Positions 10,500 through 23,800 of a DNA stretch of 64,000 bases are shown here, one piece after another. The stretch spans positions 11,478,501 through 11,542,500 of the forward strand of contig CM065389.1 of assembly GCA_033060915.1 (NCBI GenBank), in the 5' to 3' direction. Positions within the stretch are counted from its first letter, which is position 1; each line of letters opens with the position of its first letter. The position numbers and the translations under genes were made by a program. The notes below the pieces were generated by a model. The model was not told where the DNA came from. It ran no database searches and saw only the letters and a program-made list of their open reading frames with translations. Source of the stretch: Euryodendron excelsum (lineage: Eukaryota > Streptophyta > Magnoliopsida > Ericales > Pentaphylacaceae).

Positions 10500-13281
10500 A
10501 AGTGTTCTAATAAAAACAAAATCTTCTTTAGAATCCTGCTATTAAATCATTTTCTCACCTTGATTATATCAGTTTTATATTGTATGTCTTCTCTCCTATT
10601 AGTTCATGTTTTACTGTCACTTTTAATTTGCCTATGATGTGTTTAGGTCTTGGATTTACTTACATATACATATTCATTTTTATTTTTTTATGATAGTCCA
10701 AAAAAAAAAAAAATTTGTTTGACAAACACCTATTCATTTTATTCTCATTTTTATAATCCAACTAAAAATAAATAACTTCTTTCACTTCAATATTTTTTTT
10801 GATCTTTTCACTTTCTCTTTTTTTCTTTTTCTAGCGATCTATAAATTTAAGATTTAAACATGTCAGTTACGGACTTTGATAGCTCACATTTTTAGAGTAA
10901 AAGCTCTACCGTTTTTTTGGAAGACGAAAGTTCTACCATGAGTACTCAGCCATAATTGCAGGACTTTCTCAAGTCAGAAGCAAAGCTGCTGACTGATACA
11001 TTACTTTAAAAGTGGAAGTCTTGAATTATTATCAGCGTCGCTTGGTGAAATCAGAATGACAAGCTTTGAATTTGCTTAATTTAGATATGTTCTGTGCTAA
11101 TACCAGCCATTTTTATTAACTACTGGTACAAACAAATGTTATCCCATTATTGTTTGGTGTATTTTACTCCCAGATTAACAATCCCAGCATTCAGATTACC
11201 TAAAATCCATATTAAGACATTTTAGAAAGTTTGAAGCTTTTAAGAACATTTCATAATAAAGAATTTTCTACTGAAATCATTAAAACTTAAACATTAAGGG
11301 GTAACCACTTATATATGGACGTCATGTCATTAAACATGTCATTCAAATCTTCGTGAAGCATTTCATCGTTTTAGAAACATTTCAATTTTGCAATATTCTA
11401 AGCTAGTTTTTCTGCCTATGCTGTGCAAATCTAACTACATAAGAGATATGCAGAATCGGCAGAAAAACTCATGTAGTTTGCTTCATATTCAAATAAACCT
11501 TCATAGTAAATTTAATTAAGCACAAGTTGGAGACTCCAATTTAAGCTTTGCGCCTCAAAAATCTTGGCAGAGATTCTTCCCTTCATTTTTTTTTTCTTCT
11601 TATATTAGTCGAAAGGCCGGATAAGCCAGCACACGAGCGTGGCACAAATCTCTACCGCAGGCTTTTTTCTCGCTGCAGATTTCGAATCCCATGGTCCGAT
11701 CTCCAACTAAAAAGAAATCAATTTCGATGCTAATTTTTAAGGTTTTTGTCAAACCATGCATGCATGCGTGTGTGCGTGTGTTTTGGCGGGAAGCCGGGGG
11801 AGGAGTGTGTTGTTCATTATAATCCCTATATCTCTCTCTAATCCCTATATCTCTCTATAATCCCTATACAACTTGATCAAGAAACCTCGATGAACTCACT
11901 TGCATGAGTGTTTGCCTCATATCCATGTATCGGTGCGTGCTCAAGAAGTTAATCCATTACTTAATTTCAAATTTCAGCATTAATTAATCTTTTTCACCCT
12001 CGTCTTCTTTTGGCAAACCCATCAAAGCCGGCCTACTATCTAGGCCAATTAAGGGTTAACACGGAGACACAAATAAATTTAATTTTGGATATAGAGAGTT
12101 TCATGTGTCCTAGCTTGATCTGCCAATATTTGATGAATATGTGTTTTTTCTTGGTTGGATTAAAAATCTGTACCTAATCCTTTGACAAAGTAGCAGTGCC
12201 AGTATCCATGCAGCTCTTATTGCTGTTGATTGGCTGAGGGTTAAAATTCCACAACTCTTTCACCCAATTGATAGCTGTAGTTATGTTTGCAATATTGTAA
12301 TTTGAGTTTGTGGATCCTGATCATGACGAGGCAATATTGTGATAGTTGTACAAATGCAATTCAACAGACACTTTTTTTTTCCTTTTTTTTGTTGGAGGGG
12401 GATGGGGGCTTCGGTGCAGAAAGTGTTCATGACAAAGGTGTTCTTGATCAGTTAGTATTCATGATAAATATGAGATTTTAAGTTCAATTCCTCCTTACCA
12501 CTCTTTGTAGCCAACTATTGATCATGTTATGCATAAAATTTACGTAATTTATGTGAACAATAACCTTGCAAGAGTAGTCAGTCGAAGCCTAAATACCTGT
12601 AAAAATAAAATAAAAATTGGTATGTACTCTCCTATGCACCATGTTGATCCAGCAAAAAGTTGCACCATTAACGTACAATTGGCACATCCTAGGTCAACTT
12701 ACATTGCTATCTTTATGCCCAACATTTCTTGTTATTGAGCCAATCATGTGTGACCTAGATTCAAGTGCATCTTAAAACTCAAAACTTAAAAAGGAGAAAA
12801 GGCTTCCCCTCCTGGGAGAATGTTATTTGCAAGCACGCGCACACCAAAATCTCTCCTCCCTATATCAGCCACCATCCCCCCAATATTTGATGAATCTTAG
12901 TTTAATTATATTTTTTTTTAACATTTTGGAAGAAAACATGTGTTAGGTGGCGACAGCTCAATTGGCTGTTGGTTGTGTTAGAAACCTAAGAACGATTAAA
13001 TTTCACTTTAATGAGAAGTTCTTCGATCTGAAGAGGACTAAATTAACCCTAAAATCTTCTAGGTTTGTATCATAATGTTACGACAAATCACCAATTTAAG
13101 GATCAAATATGAAATGGAAAATCGATAATCACACAAAGGACACAGATTTTACATGTTGTTCGGGTGAAAATGGTTCAGAAAAATTCATTATGGAGAAAAA
13201 TGCTACATATATAATAACTTACTTCTTTTACAAATATTGATAATTCCCTTCATTCACTCAAATTAAACCCCCAAATTGGAA
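10500..13281. other. Intergenic, AT-rich
   Basis: No gene recognised. It contains three copies of an 18-bp unit (AATCCCTATATCTCTCTC-like) at 11819-11868. A segment at about 11600-11720 has a TTCGAATCC box, like a tRNA-type promoter B box, and might be a SINE remnant. Confidence 0.45.
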
Positions 13282-13562
13282 AAATTATTCAGTACGTCCC
13301 GAATACCACCTTAGTGTGACGATGTGGTATGTCTAACTAATTAAAAATAAAAGTATATTTCTGTTTTAGATTGATTAACCTAATTCTTAGGTTAATTGGC
13401 CTAATTTTTAGAATAATGGAAATAACAACTTTCCTGACATGTTCATATTTATTACCTATGCAGTTGAGTTGATAAAAAACTACATTATATGTTTATTTTT
13501 AATTGGTTGGGCACACCACATCATCATGCTGACGTAATGTTCCAGACTTACTGAATAATTTC
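13282..13562. mobile_element. MITE with ~70-bp terminal inverted repeats
   Basis: The left arm starts AAATTATTCAGTACGTCCC and the right arm, reverse-complemented, starts AAATTATTCAGTAAGTCTG. The match continues imperfectly for about 70 bp, through a shared GATGTGGT core to AATTAAAAATAAA. The arms fold back on each other around a short AT-rich loop. Coding capacity is nil. Target duplication and superfamily are not resolved. Confidence 0.75.
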
Positions 13563-14822
13563 TCAATCGACCCTTGCATATCAAGTTTCAAGTAGAAGAG
13601 AAATTACTTTTAAAAAAACTATAGAGTTGTAAATATAAAGAGACCCAACAATAACATGGAGAGAGCTATCTAGATATTTTCTTGAGTTTCTGACAAAACC
13701 TTAGAGTGCTGAATTAAGTTAATACACCAGCGGTCGATCCCAACAATAAACTTGAAATTAAATATGACCTTCATGAAATTCTGGATAGCCCTTGACATTA
13801 TTAGGAAATATGGTTCTCCCTTTCAATGATATTATACTATTTAAAACCATACATAAATCGTAAGAAATCAAACATGTAACCTCCCTCTCTAGACATTATT
13901 GTTGACACTGCTATAATATGATTACAATGGTTTACAAAAAGTACGATTCATAACAAGAATATCATCCACATAAAATGGTAATTGCATTTTTCAAAATATT
14001 AAACACGTTGATGGCTCTTTATTTCAAAATATTACAAGTAAACTGTGAAACTAGTATACCAAATTATTTTATTTGAGAATTTTTCATTATATCGTGTGTA
14101 TAACACCCAACAGTCGATGGCTCGGCATTGGAAATATCAAGTTAAAAATTGGGAGGCCACAAATTTATGTTATACTCTCTCGGATTAAGAAAAAAGGTAA
14201 GTTTGTTTTTGGTTTAACTTTTAACAAGTGACAGATCCTCTTGGATGAATATAGATTTCCTTGAAACATCAACCTGGTACCCTCCCCTATGGAAGTGGAT
14301 TGTGACCAACTTTTCCTGCAGCCCTTCTTGTTGTGTTTATGACACAATTCATTAGAAGGGTAGCTTTGAAGACTTCAGCATGAGTGCAACCCTAAAGTAA
14401 AGTTTAAGGTGATGAAGGTCTCAAATTCAAGACCCAATGTGTTCAAATAGTAAAAATCAAGTGTACTAAGAAGGAAAAAAAACTTGACGGGGTAGTTTTC
14501 ATACAAAGCATCATAACATACTGTAATTTCATTTATTAGCATTCAAATAATTAATGTGCGTAAACTGACCAGAACACTGATCATATAACTAAAAAAATAA
14601 AAAAATTATGATGCGTGTAATGCCCTGATCTCATGGCTCATTCGAGAGTGTGAAACCACAAGAGCTGGCACATAGGTCATTAAGCTAGCCATGCACGACT
14701 CTGCCGATGACATGATCTTTAATTTGTGGCAACAGCTTTCGAAGATTAGACCTACCCAGGCACTGTCTTTACATCATATTTTATACAGTAGAGCTGACGC
14801 ATTAAGCTTTAACCATTCCCTG
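13563..14822. other. Intergenic, no gene seen
   Basis: AT-rich DNA with scattered short frames (such as 14165-14347 minus) that match nothing I recognise. Confidence 0.5.
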
Positions 14823-15939
14823 TGTTAGAAAAAAGAAGAAGATATGCAAAAGATAATGTATTGCATTAAGTAAGTTATGGTGTATACAATGAGTCTATTT
14901 ATATTACAAGAGAGAAGAGAAGGAAGTCTATTCTAACTGATGTGGGATAGACAAATCTAACATTAACAAGAAGATATACACTCACATCAACATCCCACCT
15001 CAAACTCAAGATGGTTGAGTAGAAATCAGATTGAGTTTGGAAACTAGATCATGAAATCGTCCTAGAGGATCGGATTTGGTAAAGATATCAACAGTTTGGT
15101 CAGTAGATGTTATAGAGAGAAGACGAACAATACCATGAACAACATGCTGCCGAATGAAGTGACAATCAATCTTGATATGCTTAATGCGATCATGAAATAC
15201 ATTATTGTGAGCAATCATAATAGCACTGCGATTGTCACAATGAAGAACAATAGCACCAGATGAGAGACACCCATGTCTTAAAGTAACCATTGAAGCCAAA
15301 GAAATTCCTGAGTGGTGTCAGCTAAGGCACGATACTCGGCCTCTGTGCTGGAGCGAGCAGTAAGGGTCTGCTTCTTACTACGCCAAGAAATGAAAGAATC
15401 ACCAAGAAAGAAGCAAAACCTGGTGATAGAACAATAATCAGTAGGATCATCAATCCAATCAGAATCAGAATAGGTATGGAACTATAAAGAAGAGTGACGA
15501 GAATAGTGTAGACCATGAAATAGAGTTTCCTTAACATAACGAAGAATGCGAAGAACTGCAACATAGTGAGTGGAGCGAGGAGAGGACAAGAACTGACTGA
15601 CAACGTAAACAGCATGGGTAATGTCAAAACGAGTAACAATGAGGTAGACAAAACTACCAACGAGCTGTCGGTAGAGAGTAACATCAGACAGAGACTCACC
15701 ATCCAGAGGAGCAAGACGTACATTAGTTTCCAGAGGTATGGAAGCAGTCCTACTATTAATAAGACTAGTACTAATAAGAAAATCTAAGGCATACTTGGTC
15801 TGAGTAAGAGCATTGAATAAATTATTGTATATATAATGAGCCTATTTATATTATAAGAGAAGAGAAGAAGAAGTATATTCTAATCAATGTAGAATAGATA
15901 AACTTAACATTAACAAGAAGATATACACTAACATTAACA
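14823..15939 (-). mobile_element. Deleted Ty1/Copia retroelement: LTR, RT-RNase H remnant, LTR
   Basis: On the minus strand the order is LTR remnant (about 15939-15815), the end of a Copia polyprotein (about 15814-15006), then a second LTR (14992-14823). The coding part shows LYRQLVGSFVYLIVTR (reverse transcriptase end), STEAEYRALADTTQEFLWL (RNase H) and LHCDNRSA, DRIKHIKIDCHF (RNase H end). It is broken by a TAA after FLWLQWLL and by at least one frameshift before LHCDNRSA. Both LTR copies share a stretch from ATAATGAG/ACAATGAG through ACAAGAAGATATACACT, but have diverged considerably. The 3' LTR has TG...CA ends (TGTTGATG on the element strand) and is preceded by a purine tract like GAGGTGGGAT. 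Gag, integrase and most of RT are missing. Flanks CCCTG and CCGTG may be a decayed 5-bp duplication. Confidence 0.85.
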
Positions 15940-17183
15940 CCGTGGACTTGCCAACATTTCTTGAGGATTGCAGGTGAAGTCTAAGGGCTTCAATTGGGTA
16001 AAAGGGATCTTTTCTGAAGATGGCATCACTTCTGCAGCACCAATTCGCCCAACAAAATATGTGCCATCCATGTATGAATCACCATTTTTTTTTCTTCAAC
16101 TTTTTTTCTTGCCAACACATGCTCTGGATTAAATGCTTAAAAAGTTTCGAAATTGAGATCTGTCCGTAAAGGTTGAATTAAAACGATAAACGTGTTATAA
16201 ATTTCATAAAAGGTGATGAGGCTGAGTATTATGAGAATAGGGTAATTCTATACAACCAAAAATACTCATACATAATTTATGAACAGAATAGGTTTATGTT
16301 TTAATAGGTTTATCTTAGCTCGGTTTGGTTTGGTGTGGCTATTCATATCAGTGAAGCCTAGCTTTGTTATCTTCTCTTCTTCTTCAATAGATTTTTTTCT
16401 TTTGCTTATCAAAAAAAAAAAGGTGTGAGCTTATCACTTAAAATAATGCTATACAAATAAAAAAATTCATACAAATTTTCTTACCAAAATGATGTGGTTG
16501 GATAAGAGATATTCACTTTAAAACAAAACACCAATTATGATGACTCTTAATTATAATAATGTTACTGTCACATTATTCTGGTAAGGCTTTCTGTACAAAT
16601 TTTTTGAAAGAATAATATTTTTCATCACTTAAAAATAAAAAATTCACAATGTCTTTTAATTACACAATTGTTACTAGCGTATCATTCTAATACAAAATTT
16701 TATACACAAATTCTGAAACAACAAAATTTTTCATAAGAGCAAAGGTTAATAATAAAGTGATGCTTCTATCTCCAATTTCCTCAATCCAAATAACAGATAA
16801 ATACATAAAAGGTCAAATTATAAGAAAAATATTCCAATGTCAGCTTTATGAAGTGACCCTTATTTCTAGTGACCCTTATTTCTATTGTCCTTTAGAGCAG
16901 GTCTAAGGACCGACGCGGCGACTGATGGTTCAAACGCTATGAAATTTGTGTCATATGAGTTAGGTTTCATCATCAACCGCGTCTGTTCTTCACTTTTTTT
17001 TTTTGTCCTTTATTTTCTATTCTCCACCTCAGTGACACTTAATTAATTTATATCTCAATCAGCCACCATTTTACCAATACCAAAAAAAAAATTCTTGAAA
17101 AACTTTCCAGATTCCAACTGCATTTTCCCTCAATTTGGAAAAACTGATGAATCTTAGAATGGACCAAAGAAAATCACAATGAA
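15940..17183. other. Intergenic with a MITE-like repeat
   Basis: No gene. Around 16430-16640 a TATACAAAT-rich segment has inverted ends (ATCACTTAAAATAATGCTAT near the left, its approximate complement at the right). Related sequence appears near 34600-34735. Such small fold-back elements are common in plant DNA. Confidence 0.4.
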
Positions 17184-18084
17184 TCAAATCACAACCTCAA
17201 CGGGCTGAAAACCTATCTCAATGGATGCCTTGACTGCATCCAGCACCTGTTGCGTCTTCCTACTAATGGCCGGCCACTTCTTCTCAGGTTTCAATCCATT
17301 TTCTCTAATTCTCCCGACCAAATTAGCAAGCTCTCTAACCATCTGAGCTTCCTGAGGAAGATCACTCACAACATTATGATCACTCAGTATCGGTATCCTG
17401 AACTGTGAAGCAGAATAGTATGGGGCAACGTTTTCTTGGAAAGGAACAGCAAAGTCATGAAGGTGCAAACTTCCCTTTGTTCCAAGAGCAGTTAGATCCA
17501 TGGTCAAATTGGTTAGGAAGGAGCAGTAGAAGGTTGCTATTTTCCCATCTTTCCAGTATAAACAAGAGCCGCAAGATAGAATAACCCCGTCTTGGTTGAA
17601 TTCAGGCCCTTGCCAGGCTGTTACTGTTTTCGGCATTTCGTAGTTAGCAGCCCAGAGGATTGCCTGGATGCAGTACCACCCGACATCGCCTAGAGCACCA
17701 AGAGCATCCAAGTCTGGCTTCACTCGAATGTTATTCTGAAGAAAATCTTGGTCGGCTTCACACGTGACGCAGCTGTGAATCTGGGAAATCACAAGCATTC
17801 AACCTTGGATCGTTAGCAACATATGCATGCAGATACTGAAAGAGACATTCTTTTTCGATGTCTGTAAATTCAAACTTTTTACCCTTTTATGGGCTTTTAC
17901 ATACTACAGGTTTTTTACTTTTTTGATGTGTGGGTACCACAATTTGAAATACAAATTTTTGGTCTATTGATACAATTATTAAATAATTAAGTTGTCCTTA
18001 CTAAAAATTGATTTTATTAGGTTATAGGAAAAAGAAACGATAGGACCCATAGTTCACTGGAAAACAATTTTAAAATTTTATTGA

Positions 18085-18175
18085 TTTAGGGCCTTAAAAT
18101 TGTGCGAGAGTCGGAACAGATTTTTGTGGAGACATTATGGCTCCCTCCTCCATTGCCTAGTTCCGCCATTGGTTG
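18085..18175. mobile_element. Possible end of another hAT element
   Basis: The stretch ending TAGTTCCGCCATTGG resembles the right terminus of hAT elements of the same kind as 4684-5562. I could not find its left end or a target duplication. Confidence 0.35.
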
Positions 18176-18499
18176 GAGAGAAGAACTAGAATTAAATTAA
18201 GGATAATGTTATACAATAAAAAAAAATTATACAAAATTTATCTCTTACTCACAAAACTAGCACCACTACAGGACTCTTATAAATTTACTGGAAGAATATT
18301 ATTTTCCTTAAAACTAATCCTAAAACCAACACGAGTCTGTAGGCACGAGATCAAATATAGAATCATAATCCCTGTTCTGTCGAGACATGTAAAATTGAAG
18401 AAAAGACTCAATCTGAAGCGGATGGAAGAAATTTAGAACAAGTAAATAAATAAAAACTAAGATTGATTGGATCACTGTAATACGTTGTAGTACTACAAG

Positions 18500-18813
18500 T
18501 AGGGTTGTAAAAGGAACCAAACTACTCAAACTCGACTCGTTGAAAACTTTTTTGAGATCGACTCGTTATATAAACAAGTTAATTTTGAAAACATTTTAAA
18601 GCTCGTTAAGTTTATGAGCTCGGGTCAAAGTCGACTCAATAAGTTTAATATACACTAAAAAATTTAAGTTACTCGAATTTAGCTCGACTAAAGCTCATTT
18701 AAGATCGACTCAAAAATTAAACAAACTAAAATTAAATACATTTTCAATCTCATTAAGATTATCAAAGTTGAACAACTTACTACTTAACTCGACTCGACTC
18801 GTTTACAGTTGTA
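18500..18813. mobile_element. hAT-type MITE in the intron of the oxidoreductase pseudogene
   Basis: The left end TAGGGTTGTAAAAGG and the complement of the right end, TACAACTGTAAACGA, form short imperfect inverted repeats. They are flanked by ACTACAAG (18492-18499) and ACTACGAG (18814-18821), a 7/8 match consistent with an 8-bp duplication. The interior is rich in CTCGACTC motifs. A relative sits at 35180-35504. Confidence 0.7.
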
Positions 18814-19373
18814 ACTACGAGTTAATACCAAACCGAAGCACTAATGTTGTAACAGGTTCTATAGTTCTGAAGCAATTTGATTTCAACCCTATTGCTATAC
18901 TGGCAAGCCAAAGTGCACATACCGATTTAAGTTGGCCAAAACGCTGGGCGTCGGATAGAAGTGCTCTCATCTCAGACGTGCATCCACATGGCGGCATCCA
19001 TGAACTGGACGCCGTTGGATTGGCATGCCTCGAGAATCTGGTCAACTTCCGACAAGTTCAGTGTCGCCGGCTTCTCCAACAGCACGTGCTTCCGCTTCTA
19101 GGCAGCCGAGACAGCCCACCGGACGTGCAGGGCGGTGGGAAGAGGCACGTACACAGCATCAACATCAGGGTCGTCAAGAACAGCCTCATAGCTACCATAG
19201 GTTTTTACCGCTCCTGAGAAGCCATTTTCTAGTGCAAATCTTGAGGCCTTGTCAAACGAACGACTTGCTATGGCGTTGAGGATGGAGTTTGGTGAGAGTG
19301 TAATGGCACGACACATCTTCCTCGCAATATTAGCACAGCCCAAGATTCCAAAACGTACTGGCGTTTCAGCCAT

Positions 19374-20865
19374 TTTTGGCGAATGTCAGTGACAGAGAGC
19401 AATATAAGGATGATACAAGAAATGAAAGTTGTAGCAGCTCAAATTTTTGTCTCTCACATATATTTCTTTTGGTTGTGCATAGCGGTTTCTGTTCTACTCA
19501 TAACATTAAAATGTTAGGTGAAGGTAAATTAATTGCCTTTCACATTCTCTTGTTCTGATTCACTATCGTTTACTTCCTCGTAATACACTTACTACAGCAT
19601 AAATTGTCTTTCTGTCTACTTATAACAATAAATGTCAGGTGAAGTAAATTAATTGCCCTTCACTAGTGATCCCTTGTTCTACTTCGCTATCATTTACTTC
19701 AAAAATTGGGTAATTCTATGCAAGCTGATCTATTGGTTAATTCGAAATCATTTTCCCATACTATGTACACACTTGTACTCATGCATGTGTTACATGTGCC
19801 TTCTTAAATTTTTTTGTTTTCTTTGACCAACTACTAATTAGAGCTCGGGCAAGATCACCATTCGCACAAACTATGTAAACTTTATTAATTGCATGAATTA
19901 TGACTAATCAAAAAAAAAAAAATTGAAGAGGGATCAAACCAGATCTGCTCTAACATTTCATAAAGAATTATATGACTTAATAACGTATAATAGAAAACAA
20001 TAGGCTTAATCATTGTGTTTCATAATTTAAAAAATATCACTGGCGCATTTTTTATATACTAAAATTTTCCTAAACTCTCTCTTGTGTATGTGTGAGTGCA
20101 GTTAGCCAATTTACCTTTTATTCAACTACAATAAAAAAAAAATTTCCTTTATTTTTTTGGTCACAAGCATTCCCATTCCCTGGTGAGACACAATTGTTTT
20201 GTAAAATTAGAGTTTTAATTAGGTTACGTAAAGCACAATATTGGTTCAATTTTTCTCTAGGATCTTCACTTAGAGTCATAATGGGGACAAATACCAGAAC
20301 CTATAACATTCAACCAACTAGTCATTGGTTTATTTGAACATTGAATTATCTCAATGACAAGATTCTTATTGGAATATGATTAAATTAAAAGGCTGCGACT
20401 TTTGATGGAAAGAATATTATTGAGAGGGAGCTGGTTCTCCACACAGTTGTGTATAGATACACACGTATCTATATACATATAAATATATAGGTATATGTAT
20501 ATATATGCTTATTTGGGATATAGCACTAGACTTCTGATCCTTCATGTTTTGATCAACGGAAAGATTGAGGGAAGAAAGCTATGGCCTCAATTTCTCATTT
20601 TCATTTCTGTCACACTGACTCCTCCAATATCTTATCAATCCATACGTTGTTTTTTTTTATTTTCTTTATTTCTTGGTGAACTCATCATTCCATGACCAAA
20701 ATAACAGACAGTATAAGACCACGCTGATTTATTTAGTAAAACAGACCGTTTAAGGCTCCAACCATATAACCATACGCATAAAGCAGCGATAGTAATCTAG
20801 TCTACCGTGCAATAGCAGCACTCAAGTTCAACGCAGGCACAAAACATGGGACAGCAAGATCATGA
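19374..20865. other. Intergenic between oxidoreductase copies A and B
   Basis: Contains the upstream region of pseudogene A and the 3' flank of copy B. A TATA-like CTTATATTG (minus strand) lies about 30-40 bp upstream of the pseudogene start. A TA/TG-rich stretch is at 20455-20510. An AATAAA on the minus strand near 20730 could be the polyadenylation signal of copy B. No other gene seen. Confidence 0.5.
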
Positions 20866-23800
20866 CTAATTCTCAACCTCAACAGGCTCGAAACCCCTCT
20901 CAATCGACGCCTTGACAGCATCCACAACCAGCTGCGTCTTCCTGCTGATAGTTGGCCACTTCTTCTCGGGTTTCGAACCATTTCTTTCAATACTTGCAGC
21001 CAAACGAGCAAACTCCCCCACCATGAGGGCGTCCTGCGGAAGCTCTGTCGTGACAGTGTGCTCGCTCGGTATTGGCTCACACCTTGTTGCAAGATCCGCA
21101 AACCTGGACTCAAAAGTCGTATAAAACGAGCCAACTTTCTCCTTAAATGGTATGACAAAGTCGTGAAGGCGCAAATTTCCCTTTGCTCCACCACAAGTTA
21201 TGTCCATGATGAGATTGGTGAGGAAAGAGCAGTAGAAGGTGGCTACTCTCCCGTCGGCCCAGCTGAATGAAGCGCCACAGGATAGGATCACCCCTGCTTC
21301 GTTGAATTCAGGATCAGGCAAAGCTGTTACCCTTTTAGGCAGTTCATAGTCATTAGCCCAAAGGATAGCCCTGGTGCAGTACCATCCAGCGTCGCCAAGA
21401 GCGCCGAGACCGTCAAGGTCTGGCTTCACGCGAATGTCGTTCTTGAGAAACTCCGGGCCGGGATTATAGCAGAAGATGCTGTGAATCTGTGGGAATCACA
21501 AGCATAGATTGAATGGTTAAACAAGAGTACACAGAAGTAAAAGGTCCGGTATTTTATTTTTTTTTAGAAACAATGGCAAAATTTTCACAAACATACCTGA
21601 TATTGCTGTGCTAGGGAAAAAATCACAACATAAGCATAAGTTTAGCTTACAAAGTGTTGAGGAATTTATTTCTTATCGTTATTAATTGCTAATCTTTTTT
21701 GGTTTAGATCCAAGGTATTATTTTAATTAGGAGTTCAAGGTACAACTTCTCAAATTTGAATTTTCTTCTTTTTATGAATTGAAATGGAGATCTTCGTTCC
21801 ATAATCAATGGTTTAAATGTAATCTTACCACATGTCTTACTAAACTACGTCGTTTTGTATTAAAATTTATTTCCTTATATATAACTATAAAATCATTTAT
21901 TTTTAAATAAATTTTAAGTCAACTCCTCTAAACCCTTCATTTTTATGTTAACTAACGTGTGAACACCTCAATCAATGGAATAGAGATTTTTATCCAATTC
22001 ATGAAATGAAGAGAATCCAAATCCCAAGTTCTCAATCTTTTAGAAGGAATATCCCAAAGTACTAGCGGACACAGGGGCGAGCCACTGTCCCTCCCAAAAC
22101 TACTAAAATTCTCGATGCACCGTTTGTTTGCAAGTTAAGTAAATGAGAGATAAATAATTCTGTGGAATTAAAAAAGTGATTATCAGTAAAAGTAATACCC
22201 TGATGTGATGGGGAATAACTCATAGCATGTTTGGTTATGATAGAATAAGTCGTAATATGTTTGTTGTGTCTAATGAAAATAGAATAAGAAATAAAATAAG
22301 TGCATGAAATTACTCTCTTGTTCTTAAAAAAAATTATTATTGTAGTATAATGAATAATATAATATCCATTATACTATTTTTAAATGTAAATTAATATAAT
22401 GTAATAATATATCATTGTTATATAATAATAGGATAATATAATGTGGGACATGTTATGATACATAGAATAATGTATTATTACAAAAATATAATATATAATT
22501 ATGAGGGTGACAAAATGGTCAATTATGTCTTATCCCTCTCCTCCTGATATGACATCGAACCTCCAATGAAATGCCATATCTTACATTTTAGGAATTACAT
22601 CTCCCATGAAAACATGATATGAGTAGGTGGGATTCATAAATGACACATTCAATTCAATGCTCCTAATTTTCCAAACAAACAGGTCTATGTCTTATAAGTT
22701 TTTAGTATTTACAACAAAATATAATATATTAACATCTCTAAAATTTAATAATTTTTATCTTATTTTTACAAAATATTTTTAAAAAATTCTTTATAAAATA
22801 TTTTTAAAAAATTATCTCAATCAATTTTAACCCAAATCCTAAGTCCACCATTGTTACTATTTGCATACCGCTTGTTTGGTGCGTTGCAAGCATTTCGGTG
22901 TGCGTGGCGGAGCTTGCAAAGGAGCCTAGTAAAAGGCCACACGCCTGTGTCCATTCTGCCGGCCGTCGTGTGACAGGTGGAGTCGAAGTTCGTAATCTTT
23001 TGTTGCTTTTTTCCTCAAACTTTTTCGAAAGTCAGCTGATGCCGGTAGCTATGCTTTTCAGACACTTTGTCCGCATCTAGTGTGGTGGTGGGTACCCACT
23101 GTGGTTTACCAGTAAACGTGGGACCCGCACGGTTGTCCAAAGAAGAAGACGTCACAGTGATGATCTGGTTGAACAAATAGTCCTATCCTATGTATGACTG
23201 TCAGTTATATGTTTTTTACATGGACTGTTGCGGCAGCCGCCGAGAGCAAGATTTTGAAACTTCAGAATTGAAATTGCTCTAAACAAAAATCAAAAGTGAT
23301 TTGTGTTTAGATTAAAAATTTAGTGGTAAAAAAATAAATTTTTTTAATAAATTTAAATTTTAAAATAATATTAAATAATTTTCGTAAGCTTAGTGTCCGT
23401 TCGGTAGAGCTTAAAATTTAAATTTTTTTTAAACTTATTAGTAAAAAAAGTTAAATTTTTTTAATTTTTTTATATTAGTTTAAATAAAAATAAATAAAAA
23501 AATAAAAAAAACAAAAAAATTAATTTTTGTTAACTTTTTTTACTTATAAATTTATCGAAAAGTCAACTCATAAGCTATACCAAATGCAGCCTTACTCTCA
23601 CACCCAATCACACACATTTTACAATTAAACTATTTTAATGTAAGTGAGATTTGTTCATTAAATTAGTGCTACTAGTCTGCTAAAATTTATAGCTTATGTA
23701 GGATAACAGCTATGAACCAATTTTTTTTTGGCCCCGAGAAACCTTCCAATGCAAGGCTTTTTGAACCCACTACAATAAAATTGGGTTATAAAAAAACAAA

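Larger units (their letters stand above)
17184..19373 (-). pseudogene. Gfo/Idh/MocA oxidoreductase pseudogene (copy A)
   Basis: Paralogue of the two downstream-numbered copies and head-to-tail with them. Exon 1 is 19373-18923 and exon 2 is 17780-17184, with intact GT and AG borders. The start MAETPVRFGILGCANIA and the EKP motif are present. Three lesions set it apart. Codon 92, Glu or Gln in the other copies, is TAG (complement of 19098-19100). Exon 1 is 451 nt instead of 462: after MWMH about 18 nt are replaced by 7 (18971-18977), an 11-nt net loss that shifts the frame. Exon 2 lacks 24 nt (8 codons) after the ASQF segment. The rest of exon 2 is open and still reads GALGDVGWYC, so decay is recent or the copy is under relaxed constraint. 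A functional protein is not expected unless translation restarts or reads through. Confidence 0.92.

Noticed and set aside
11548..11733. tRNA gene suggested by a TTCGAATCC box
   Set aside because: No A box at the right distance and no acceptor stem or anticodon arm could be folded; at most a SINE remnant.
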